From the NCBI GenBank assembly GCA_002320245.1, contig DCKD01000050.1, positions 1 to 45,099 of the forward strand: 45,099 bases of DNA, written 5' to 3'. Shown here piece by piece: positions 23,988 to 31,551 of this stretch. This DNA is from Lachnospiraceae bacterium UBA1683 (GTDB lineage: Bacteria > Bacillota > Clostridia > Lachnospirales > Lachnospiraceae). Position 1 is the first letter of the stretch, and each line of letters starts with the position of its first letter. The position numbers and the translations under genes were made by a program. The notes beneath the pieces were generated by a model that saw only the letters and a program-made list of their open reading frames with translations, was not told where the DNA came from and ran no database searches.

Positions 23988-24848
23988 TTAATCTTCATAA
24001 ATAATCTTCGGTGCTTTCCGGATAGAGATTCTCCAGTTCGTACCGGTTCCGATATTATATGCCCGTGCAAAACTTCCCTGATTAATCGCAACTGCCATGC
24101 AGTCCAGACTGTTTACATACACAAGCGGTTCGCCTACATATACATCTGCAAAACTCTTCGCGTAAACAAGAATGTTTTTATACAATGTTCTTGTCTCATT
24201 CTCAATGCTGATTTCCACTCTTCCGCCGTGGTCCACTCCCAGTTTTCTGAACAAATCCCTGGAAATATTTGTCCACAGACTTCCAAAACGGACATCCAGC
24301 ACATCTATTGTACCGCTTACTTTTTCCCCGTCATAAACAGGCTCTACAATTGGAAGTTCAATCACACTGTCAACATTAACCTCAGGTCCCACCTCTTCAA
24401 ACGAAATGATACCTGCTGCCAGCCGTGCCCCTGTATAGGCATAAATATCCCGTCCGTGGAAGGTATAACTTTCCCCGGAGTCCGGCAGGCGGTTCACACT
24501 CTCGTCAATCACCCGCGCTGCCTCCAGCCCGTCAATGCGCTTTACATGTGTCAATGTCCCATTGTCCGGTGTTACGATATACTGTCCGTTCTTCGTGCGG
24601 ACCACAATACTTCTTCTCGTCGAACCAACTCCCGGATCTACGACACTGACAAATACGGAGCCCTCCGGCCAGTAACTGACAGTCTGAATCAGACGGTAAG
24701 ACGCCTCCCAAATATCATACTGCGGAATCTCATGCGTTAAATCTGAAATTCTCAGCTCCTGGTCTACCCCGTATGCAACTCCGTACATTGCACTTACAGC
24801 GCCATCCGCTGTTCCAAAATCCGATTGCAAAATAAGTGGTTTTTTCAT
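23988..24848 (-). CDS. SAM hydroxide adenosyltransferase (DUF62), copy 2
   Basis: A 286-aa paralogue of the enzyme at 18668-19510, with the same triad: D71 and R78 in VVDPGVGSTRR and H131 in FHGRD. It also has the LQSDFGTADGAVSAMYG entry motif and TPDNGTLTHVKR. It should hydrolyse SAM to adenosine and methionine, or act on a related adenosyl compound. I take the ATG at 24848 (GAGGGAAAG upstream, start aligned with copy 1); a longer frame to 24947 has a non-homologous hydrophobic lead. Two copies in one 7-kb cluster are unusual. Hairpin repeats flank it on both sides. Confidence 0.88.
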   Translation of the reverse strand: MKKPLILQSDFGTADGAVSAMYGVAYGVDQELRISDLTHEIPQYDIWEASYRLIQTVSYWPEGSVFVSVVDPGVGSTRRSIVVRTKNGQYIVTPDNGTLTHVKRIDGLEAARVIDESVNRLPDSGESYTFHGRDIYAYTGARLAAGIISFEEVGPEVNVDSVIELPIVEPVYDGEKVSGTIDVLDVRFGSLWTNISRDLFRKLGVDHGGRVEISIENETRTLYKNILVYAKSFADVYVGEPLVYVNSLDCMAVAINQGSFARAYNIGTGTNWRISIRKAPKIIYED

Positions 24849-24958
24849 ATCTTTTCTTTCCCTCTCAGCTAAGGGTTTTCGGAAATGCCCTTGCAAATAC
24901 AGTATAATTGCAGGGAGTATCACTGTCAAGAACAAGTTGTTGAACAAGTGTGTTTTTA

Positions 24959-25032
24959 GTAACAGTTCTGCCGGAAGGCTGAACCGTTACTGTTTTTATG
25001 GTATAGGAAGTTCGCAGAACTTTCCTATACCA
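24959..25032. repeat. Paired hairpin repeat upstream of the second DUF62 gene
   Basis: GTAACAGTTCTGCC/GGCTGAACCGTTAC (24959-24990) resembles the first stem at 23844-23877. It is followed by TGGTATAGGAAGTTC/GAACTTTCCTATACCA (24999-25032), a nearly perfect palindrome. Together with the downstream element it brackets the DUF62 gene. Confidence 0.6.
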
Positions 25033-25068
25033 CAAAAAAAGGACAAGGAACATCTGCGTCCTTGTCCT
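25033..25068 (-). terminator. Intrinsic terminator of the aldose epimerase gene
   Basis: On the minus strand AGGACAAGGA and TCCTTGTCCT form a perfect 10-bp stem with a nine-base loop, followed by a T7 run. It lies 13 bases past the stop codon of the 25082-25951 gene. Confidence 0.88.
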
Positions 25069-25081
25069 GGGAGGGTTCCCA

Positions 25082-25951
25082 CTATGCTACTACAATCGTA
25101 TATGACTGGATGAACTTTTCCCCCGCACCAAGTGCATTCACATCCTGCTTTTGGGATATTTCTTCTTCAAATCCGCAATTGTCGCATCGCCCCATCCATG
25201 GCTCCAGACATACGAACGGTGCATCCTTTACTGACCAGATTCCGAAACTCGGAAAGCCTTCGCAGCGCATCCCTACATAAGGTGTACCGTCTTTGTGGCA
25301 TATCCATACGTTTTCAATCTGACCGCAATCAAAAATCAGCGCATCTTTTTCAAACATCTCTTCACTGAGGGGACATATTCCCCCGTTTAATTCCAGCTTG
25401 TACTCCGTGTCCGGATTTCCGGTTCCCGTCTCCATATCAACCAGGATATAAGTCAGCCTTTCTTTTCCCGGGAACTTCAGTACATAATCCGTTTTCTTTT
25501 CGTCTGCTTTTGCAAAACGAAGCGCCGGATGTCCACCGATTGTGAAATACATCGTCTCATCACTGCGGTTTTTGACCTGCCACTCCACGCCAAGCTCTTT
25601 TCCGCTCAGCACATAACTTATATGGAGTTCAAAATCAAACGGATAAACTTCTTTTGTCTCTTCCGATGAACTCAGCATAAATGACGCCTTATCCGCGGAG
25701 GCGTGGATACATGTAAATACACTGTCCCGTGCAAACCCATGCTGTGAAGTCGGATACTGCACCCCGTTTATCCGCACTTTGTTATTAAACGTTTTTCCTA
25801 CATTTGGAAATAATACCGGTGAATGGCGTTTCCAATATGTCGGATTTCCTTCCCAAAGAACCTCTGTCTTTTTTACCTTATCGTAAATCCTTGTAACCTC
25901 GGCTCCCATCTCTGCAATTTCAACACAGAGAAATTCATTTTCCAATCTCAC
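25082..25951 (-). CDS. Aldose 1-epimerase family protein (LacX-like)
   Basis: A 289-aa galactose-mutarotase-like protein that should interconvert sugar anomers or bind a hexose-6-phosphate. Family features are the N-terminal AEVTRIYDK strand, SQHGFARD with the conserved histidine, the IGGHPAL motif with a second histidine, and the C-terminal CLEPWMG. I choose the GTG at 25951, which has GGGAGGG eight bases upstream; an earlier GTG lies within that ribosome binding site. It is a lone gene with its own terminator. The precise substrate cannot be read from sequence. Confidence 0.85.
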   Translation of the reverse strand: MRLENEFLCVEIAEMGAEVTRIYDKVKKTEVLWEGNPTYWKRHSPVLFPNVGKTFNNKVRINGVQYPTSQHGFARDSVFTCIHASADKASFMLSSSEETKEVYPFDFELHISYVLSGKELGVEWQVKNRSDETMYFTIGGHPALRFAKADEKKTDYVLKFPGKERLTYILVDMETGTGNPDTEYKLELNGGICPLSEEMFEKDALIFDCGQIENVWICHKDGTPYVGMRCEGFPSFGIWSVKDAPFVCLEPWMGRCDNCGFEEEISQKQDVNALGAGEKFIQSYTIVVA

Positions 25952-26005
25952 TGCAATTCCCTCCCACACTGATTTAATTTACCTTTGACTTACAAAACTC
26001 CGGCT

Positions 26006-27196
26006 TTACTTGCCGGAATCTGTATTTTCAGATGACGTTGTACCAGAACCTGTATCTGTACTTGTGGTTGAATCTGTGCCGGTATCTGTACCCGTATCTT
26101 TACCTGTATCTGCACCGGAGCCTGAATCTGTACTTGTGCTCTCTACCTGTACACATTTATCTACAAGATAATCCGCAACGGTCTCCTGAATAATTGCAGA
26201 TTTAATCGTATCCTCGTCATACGCTTTCCGAAAAGCATCCACATCCGAAAATCCGGCTCTCTCCGCATACTCTTTTACCTTTTCTTCATATTCTTTATCG
26301 TCCGGCTCCAGTTTTTTCTTCTTTGCAATCAATTCACATGCAAGCTTTTGCCTGACCGCATTCTGTGCGACCTCTTTGGCCTTTGCCTTAAAATCATCCT
26401 CGGTCATGTTCATATAATTCTTCAGGAACTCATCCAGCTCCAATCCGTACTGCTGTGCATAAGAAGTATAATAGTCAATGACTGCCTGATATTCTTTATC
26501 CACGTCCTTATCCGGATATTTCTTTACCTCTATCTGTTCGTCCAAAGCGGCTAAAACGCTGTTCCGAAGCTGACTCTTCTGACTGTTCTCATTACTCTTT
26601 TCCATGTTCTCACGGATTTCTTTTTTGAACTCTTCCACTGTCTCCGACTTTTTGCTGTTCTGCTGCACCCATTCGTCTGTCAGCTCTGTCTTATCACTGA
26701 CAGTATAGATTCCGTTCAATGTAATATTGAAGTCCGCAACCTTTCCTGCCATGTCCGTTGACTTGTAATCGTCCGGGAATTTCACTTTGATATCGAACTT
26801 GTCTCCTGTTTTATGCCCGACAATCTGTTCTTCGAATCCCTTATAATCCCCGTTTGCACCGATATAAGAACCTGAACCGAGTTTCAGGGATGCGCCGGAT
26901 GCTGTCCCTCCTTCAAAAGCCTCCCCATCGATGGTTCCTTTATAATCAATATCTACGGTATCCCCTGTTTCTGCCACGCGGTCTGTAATCTCTTTCTTTA
27001 AAGGGGACGCGCTCAGGTAACTGTTGATTGTGTTTTCCACATCATCATCGGTGACCTCTGATTTCGCCACCTCGGAAACCTCCAGACCCTTGTACTGCTT
27101 AATGGTAACATACTCATTCGACAACTGACTGCTGCATCCGACCAGAGATGCCGCCATAATGACGCACAATACCAATGCGATTCGTTTTTTCTTCAT
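26006..27196 (-). CDS. Trigger-factor-like peptidyl-prolyl isomerase lipoprotein
   Basis: A 396-aa secreted lipoprotein. A signal peptide with lipobox SLVGC (C21) anchors it outside the membrane. An FKBP-type isomerase domain (about 70-160, GDTVDIDYKGTIDG) is followed by a trigger-factor C-terminal helical region (about 165-350). The ribosome-binding N-domain of true trigger factor is missing, so it should fold exported proteins. The last 45 residues are a T/S/D/G-rich tail with hexamer-like repeats (TDTGTD). The ATG at 27196 follows GAGGTGAATAAGAAG. Confidence 0.88.
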   Translation of the reverse strand: MKKKRIALVLCVIMAASLVGCSSQLSNEYVTIKQYKGLEVSEVAKSEVTDDDVENTINSYLSASPLKKEITDRVAETGDTVDIDYKGTIDGEAFEGGTASGASLKLGSGSYIGANGDYKGFEEQIVGHKTGDKFDIKVKFPDDYKSTDMAGKVADFNITLNGIYTVSDKTELTDEWVQQNSKKSETVEEFKKEIRENMEKSNENSQKSQLRNSVLAALDEQIEVKKYPDKDVDKEYQAVIDYYTSYAQQYGLELDEFLKNYMNMTEDDFKAKAKEVAQNAVRQKLACELIAKKKKLEPDDKEYEEKVKEYAERAGFSDVDAFRKAYDEDTIKSAIIQETVADYLVDKCVQVESTSTDSGSGADTGKDTGTDTGTDSTTSTDTGSGTTSSENTDSGK

Positions 27197-27258
27197 CTTC
27201 TTATTCACCTCATGTTTTATTCTTTTCACGTACCTCCGGCAGACAAGAGACAATACAA

Positions 27259-27277
27259 CCTTTGTCCACTGAGGGTA
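27259..27277. repeat. Second copy of the CCTTTGTCCAC repeat
   Basis: CCTTTGTCCACTGAGGGTA matches the arm of the hairpin at 15901-15940, with one difference over 19 bases. Here it sits inside a larger ACAATAC/GTATTGT stem upstream of the lipoprotein gene. Confidence 0.5.
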
Positions 27278-27346
27278 TTGTTGATTGTATCACACTTCCC
27301 GTCTAAAAGAAAGTATTACTAACCGGCCATTCTTTACCGCCCATTC

Positions 27347-28822
27347 CTACAGCAGCGGTGACAGCAGCCGTGAAAACTGCTCTTTTACCCTCACCAGAAG
27401 GCTTCTCTGGTCATACACCTTTCTTGTCACCTGCGTACATTTTGTCATATCATTTTCAAATGCCCGCTCCAGCCTCTGCACCGTGCGCTCACTGTAAATC
27501 ACCGCATTGACCTCAAAGTTCAGTCCAAAACTGCGGATGTCCATATTGGCGGTTCCGACACACGCTGCCATTCCGTCCACGCTCAGCGTTTTCGCGTGAA
27601 GAAACCCGTTGTTGTAGACATAACATTTTGCCCCGGCGGCAACCATATCCCCAATATAAGAGTACGTTGCCCAGTAAACGAACGGATGATCCGGCTTGCA
27701 TGGAATCATAATCCGCACATCCACCCCGGAGCGGCTTGCAATCTTCAGGGCATCCAGAATCGAGTCATCCGGTATAAAATACGGCGTCTGGATATATACA
27801 TGCTCCTTCGCATGGTGAATCAGACGCAGATAATTGTCATGGATTGTCTTTGTCTGTGAGTCTGGTCCGCTGGAAATAATCTGGACCGGGTCGTGTCCGT
27901 TTCTGACATACTGCGGAATCTGAAACAGTTTATCCTCCAGAAACAGGTTTTCCCTTGCGGCGTAATTCCAGTCCAGTACAAAGCGGACCGAAAGCGATGT
28001 AACCGCCGCCCCCTCAATACACAGATGCGTATCCCTCCAATATCCGAATTTTTCATCCTGTCCCAGATACTCTCTTCCTATATTAAACCCGCCGACAAAT
28101 CCAATCCTCCCGTCAATCACAACAATCTTCCGGTGGTTTCTGTAATTAATACGAAGCTGCAAAGAACCAAAAAGGGCAGGAAAGAACTCCGCCACCATAA
28201 TCCCGTTTTTCTCAAGGCGTTCCCAGTCCCGGTTGTGCATCGAGCGACATCCCATGCTGTCAAACAGCACACGCACCTCAACGCCCTCTTTTGCTTTCTG
28301 AATGAGCACCGCTTCCACCTGCCGCCACAGCTCGTCATCCTTTATAATGTAATATTGCAGGTGAATGTATCGTTTCGCCCGCTTCATTTCCTCAATCAAT
28401 GCACGGAATTTTTCTTTTCCATCCGTGTAAATCCGTACATCATTGTTATCGGTCAGCACCGCCTCTCCGGCCTCCAGATTGTACAGAATCAAATCCCGGA
28501 ATCTTGCCATCTCCGGATTCGCCAGGCGAAGCCGTTTCCGGTAAATATTTTCCTCCTGACGCCGGACGGCATACTTCAGTTCCCCCTCGATTTCCTTCGC
28601 CTTAAACATCCTGCTTTTATGAAAATCCTGCCCTATCAGAAGGTACAGAACAAATCCAAGAATCGGGATAAAATACAACAGCAGCAGCCATGTCCATACG
28701 GTCTGGGGGGACCTTCGCTGGAAAAAGATAATAATCAGCGACAGAATAATATTGATAAACAGCAGATTATCCATAATGAAATTGTAACACGTCACGATTG
28801 CATTCCATATTGTTTCAGCCAT
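27347..28822 (-). CDS. cls: Cardiolipin synthase
   Basis: A 491-aa membrane enzyme joining two phosphatidylglycerol molecules to cardiolipin. Two membrane helices near the N-terminus (about 18-34 and 42-63) precede two phospholipase D motifs: H230-K232-D237 (NHRKIVVIDG) and H409-K411-D416 (LHAKTLSVDG). The length is standard for the ClsA type. The ATG follows AGAGGGGTGCTTT. Confidence 0.95.
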   Translation of the reverse strand: MAETIWNAIVTCYNFIMDNLLFINIILSLIIIFFQRRSPQTVWTWLLLLYFIPILGFVLYLLIGQDFHKSRMFKAKEIEGELKYAVRRQEENIYRKRLRLANPEMARFRDLILYNLEAGEAVLTDNNDVRIYTDGKEKFRALIEEMKRAKRYIHLQYYIIKDDELWRQVEAVLIQKAKEGVEVRVLFDSMGCRSMHNRDWERLEKNGIMVAEFFPALFGSLQLRINYRNHRKIVVIDGRIGFVGGFNIGREYLGQDEKFGYWRDTHLCIEGAAVTSLSVRFVLDWNYAARENLFLEDKLFQIPQYVRNGHDPVQIISSGPDSQTKTIHDNYLRLIHHAKEHVYIQTPYFIPDDSILDALKIASRSGVDVRIMIPCKPDHPFVYWATYSYIGDMVAAGAKCYVYNNGFLHAKTLSVDGMAACVGTANMDIRSFGLNFEVNAVIYSERTVQRLERAFENDMTKCTQVTRKVYDQRSLLVRVKEQFSRLLSPLL

Positions 28823-29328
28823 AAAGCACCCCTCTTGATTTTCTCATAAGTCAAGTCAAAAACCCCCGCCCATTGGGCATCAAGCTTGATATCCCCCAAG
28901 GGGGGGCGGAGATTTTGGACCCTCGCGGCAGCCGCCAAGGATATGCAAGCATATCTGCCTGGCTCGTTGCTCGCGGAAATAACAATTCTCATATGTGACT
29001 AGTATACTCGCTTTTCCTGTGAAAAGTAACCCCAAATCCGCTAACTCCCTGTAAAATCGTTCCCACGCATCCAAAATCGTGCCTATTCAGCCAAACCGCT
29101 TGCACTTCCCGCAAAACGATGTTACAATATGAGATGCATAATTGCGGATTTGTAACTGTTCAGAGTCATGCGCATCTGCAACAGGTTTATGCGTCGGATG
29201 CTTGTATACATAAGCATAAATCGGTGCAGATGCATATGGCAGATACGCCACATCTCAAAATCCACAGGATTTTGAGATGGCTCTGAACAGTTACGTCGAT
29301 TTTAAAATATAATATAGGAGGGTTTGCC
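28823..29328. other. Structured intergenic region without a clear gene
   Basis: Two parts fold strongly. Around 28868-28910, GCCCATTGGG pairs with CCCCAAGGGGGGGC around an ATCAAGCTTGAT palindrome, followed by the GC-rich CTCGCGG repeats near 28922-28976. The 29152-29294 element is listed separately. Short minus-strand frames here (28792-29074) overlap cls and have no homology I recognise. The region also separates the divergently transcribed cls and the plus-strand gene. Confidence 0.4.
29152..29294. repeat. 143-bp inverted-repeat element with internal hairpins
   Basis: GTAACTGTTCAGAG (29152-29165) and CTCTGAACAGTTAC (29281-29294) are perfect terminal inverted repeats. Inside are a GCATCTGCA/TGCAGATGC stem, TTTATGC/GCATAAA and ATCTCAAAATCC/GGATTTTGAGAT. 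The ends resemble the stems at 23844 and 24959, making a dispersed family in this genome. Confidence 0.6.
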
Positions 29329-29766
29329 GTGAGTACAGGAATGATTGTAATGCTGGTGATTCTTGCAGTATTAATTATCGCATTGATTGCTCTTTATTTC
29401 TTTGGAAAAAAAGCGGAAAAGAAACAGGCTGAGCAGAAAGCACAGATGGACGCTATGGCTCAAAGCATGAATATGCTGATTATTGATAAAGGAAAGATGA
29501 AACTGAGAGACGCTGGTTTTCCGGCCGTTGTCATTGAAAATACACCGAAGTATCTCCGCCGTACAAAGGTGCCGGTTGTAAAAGCGAAAGTCGGATCAAA
29601 GATTATGACACTGATGTGTGATGGACAGGTATATCCATTGATTCCGGTCAAGAAAGAGGTCAAAGCCGTTGTCAGCGGAATCTACATAACAGGTGTAAAG
29701 GGTGTCCGCGGACCGCTTGAAACACCACCGAAAAAGAAGAAATTCATGGACCGGTTTAAAAAATAA
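29329..29766 (+). CDS. Membrane-anchored conserved hypothetical protein
   Basis: A 145-aa protein with one N-terminal membrane helix (residues about 5-25), a charged coil and then a compact 60-100-residue domain of beta strands (VIENTPKYLRRTKVPVVKAK onward). It ends in a lysine-rich tail. It is the only plus-strand gene in the window. The GTG start has AGGAGGG nine bases upstream. The family is common in Lachnospiraceae and I know no function. A TATAAT at 29308-29313 lies too close to be its normal promoter. Confidence 0.75.
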   Translation: MSTGMIVMLVILAVLIIALIALYFFGKKAEKKQAEQKAQMDAMAQSMNMLIIDKGKMKLRDAGFPAVVIENTPKYLRRTKVPVVKAKVGSKIMTLMCDGQVYPLIPVKKEVKAVVSGIYITGVKGVRGPLETPPKKKKFMDRFKK

Positions 29767-29780
29767 AAAGAGATGTTTTA

Positions 29781-29847
29781 TGGGCAGGCACCGCTTGATA
29801 TGCTCCCTTCGGGGAGCGGTTCAGTTTGCGGTACCTGCCCACTTTTT
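29781..29847 (+). terminator. Large terminator hairpin between convergent genes
   Basis: TGGGCAGGCACCGC (29781-29794) pairs with GCGGTACCTGCCCA (29828-29841). An inner GCTCCCTTCGGGGAGC hairpin lies at 29802-29817. CTTTTTATC follows on the plus strand. It should end the plus-strand gene and may also stop transcription from murI on the other strand. Confidence 0.75.
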
Positions 29848-29901
29848 ATCCATTAATCCTACTTGTAAACGAGACAGTACACCGGGCAATGCGGCACCGG
29901 G

Positions 29902-30369
29902 TTACAGCACAGAAAAATCTCCGCCGGTTTTTGAAGTAATATTCATGCGAATCGTACTGTCCGCCATCGGCTCATGATTGACATCCAGCTCATACTCCAC
30001 TAGTATGTCGATGTTCTTCTCCGTCACAGAGACTTCCATATTTTTTGTATTAACTCCCACAAGCATCTGACCATAAGGGGTTTTATAGTATGTGAGATTC
30101 TTTCGGTTCTTTTGGAATATCATGTGTGAATTAGACACACCGGTTTTTACAATTTCGACGGTATCTTCCCCCGTAATCTTAATCTTGTTCTTTATCGTGC
30201 CCGGAATGCCTTCCACCACTTCATCATAGAGCACATAATGCTTTCCATTTTTAAAATAATAATTTGCAGGATTCACAACCTCAATTGCCTCGTTCTCCTG
30301 TTCCCCTGCTTCGTCTGCCATCACATCGACATGAAGTCCTGAGATACTGACCAACACATCCTTTGTCAT
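29902..30369 (-). CDS. DUF1934 (YwiB-like) protein
   Basis: A 155-aa calycin-like beta-barrel protein of the DUF1934 family. It begins VLVSISGLHVD, has a YYFKNGKHYVLYDE strand pair and the conserved YKTPYGQMLVGVNT segment. The function is not established; relatives are small cytoplasmic proteins near murI or arginyl-tRNA synthetase. It starts 3 bp after murI and is presumably co-transcribed with it. Confidence 0.85.
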   Translation of the reverse strand: MTKDVLVSISGLHVDVMADEAGEQENEAIEVVNPANYYFKNGKHYVLYDEVVEGIPGTIKNKIKITGEDTVEIVKTGVSNSHMIFQKNRKNLTYYKTPYGQMLVGVNTKNMEVSVTEKNIDILVEYELDVNHEPMADSTIRMNITSKTGGDFSVL

Positions 30370-30372
30370 CGC

Positions 30373-31197
30373 TTAATACTCCTCTATATTTACTACGTTT
30401 GTTTCCGGCACGTCAAATGGCATCACTGTATTCGCAAAATGGCGGAACTTCTCCGCCGCATCGCTGACATAGAACTCATAATGGCTGTGCATCCTGGAGC
30501 GGTCATTTGCCATATTCCGCTCTTCCAGCAGCCGTTTCAAATCCATTGCCGTCTCATATGCCGGGTTCACAATCTGAATCTTCTCTCCCATATAGGTGCG
30601 AATCTTAGAGCGCAGCAACGGATAATGGGTACATCCAAGAATCATTGCGTCAATATCGGATTCTTTCATTGATTCCAGATAATATTCGATGATTTCCTCT
30701 GTCACGACATGCTCCTTGAACCCCTCTTCCACAAGCGGGACAAACAATGGGCAGGCCTTTTCAATCACCTGAATATCCGGATTCATCCCCTGGATAATCT
30801 TCGTGTACATCCCACTCTGTACCGTCGCGTCCGTTCCGACAACACCGACCTTTTTGTTCTGCGTTGCTTCCACAGCCGCCCTCGCGCCCGGGATAACCAC
30901 GCCAAGAATCGGCGCATCAAACTCATGCCGCACCGAATCCAGCGCCAGTGCACTCGCTGTGTTACATGCAATCACAATCGCCTTAACCTCTTTCGTCTTT
31001 AAAAACCGAATAATCTGCTCCGAAAACCGAATAATCGTATTCTTGGATTTACTTCCGTAAGGGACACGCGCCGTATCTCCAAAATATACGATATTTTCAT
31101 CCGGGAGCTGGCGAACTATCTCCCTCACTACGGTAAGCCCGCCGACACCCGAATCAAACACACCGATAGGTGCTGTCTTTTTACACTTTACATTCAC
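30373..31197 (-). CDS. murI: Glutamate racemase
   Basis: A 274-aa enzyme making D-glutamate for peptidoglycan. The active site is complete: D15-S16 (GVFDSGVGG), C78 (CNTASA), C189 and H191 (GCTHYPLL). I prefer the GTG at 31197, with GGGAG eight bases upstream. An ATG at 31224 in frame has no ribosome binding site but cannot be excluded. DUF1934 follows in the same transcript. Confidence 0.93.
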   Translation of the reverse strand: MNVKCKKTAPIGVFDSGVGGLTVVREIVRQLPDENIVYFGDTARVPYGSKSKNTIIRFSEQIIRFLKTKEVKAIVIACNTASALALDSVRHEFDAPILGVVIPGARAAVEATQNKKVGVVGTDATVQSGMYTKIIQGMNPDIQVIEKACPLFVPLVEEGFKEHVVTEEIIEYYLESMKESDIDAMILGCTHYPLLRSKIRTYMGEKIQIVNPAYETAMDLKRLLEERNMANDRSRMHSHYEFYVSDAAEKFRHFANTVMPFDVPETNVVNIEEY

Positions 31198-31405
31198 AGT
31201 TTTTTCTCCCACTTTCCAGTACATCTTCTAATGATTTACGCCGCACTTATATACTTATATTATACCATTTATCCCAGAACTGCAAGATAACGGTTCTTCT
31301 GGAATTTACGTTTTCGATTCAGCACAGTCCCAAAACACTATATTTTTGACATTTTCCGGAACACGTTTTGTTTTCAAGAACAAAGGTCAATTTATTATAA
31401 TATCT

Positions 31406-31515
31406 AAGTACGAAAAGCTGGATAAGGGGGAGTAGAGGGGTTGGCCACTGATTCGCATAGAAAATAACTTTCCAAACAACCGGCAGACTCCCCCCTTATC
31501 CAACTTTTCGTACTT
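31406..31515. repeat. 110-bp element with long terminal inverted repeats
   Basis: AAGTACGAAAAGCTGGATAA begins a 28-bp arm at 31406-31433. It pairs with the 29-bp arm 31487-31515, with one mismatch and one extra base. The 53-bp centre shows no coding potential. It sits between the glycan operon and murI and looks like a miniature inverted-repeat element. It may terminate the glycan operon, which ends at 31552. I see nothing else in 31198-31551 except poly-T runs. Confidence 0.65.
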
Positions 31516-31551
31516 TGCGTATATAACTTTTTTTTAAAACACAATTTCAGT

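Noticed and set aside
18668..24848. Fluorinase or chlorinase function for the two DUF62 proteins
   Set aside because: Both carry the Asp-Arg-His triad of the hydroxide-using hydrolases and lie in a gut Firmicute context without halometabolite genes.
28792..29074. Small minus-strand proteins overlapping the cls start
   Set aside because: They have no ribosome binding site, they lie in GC-rich hairpin sequence in two competing frames, and they show no recognisable domain.
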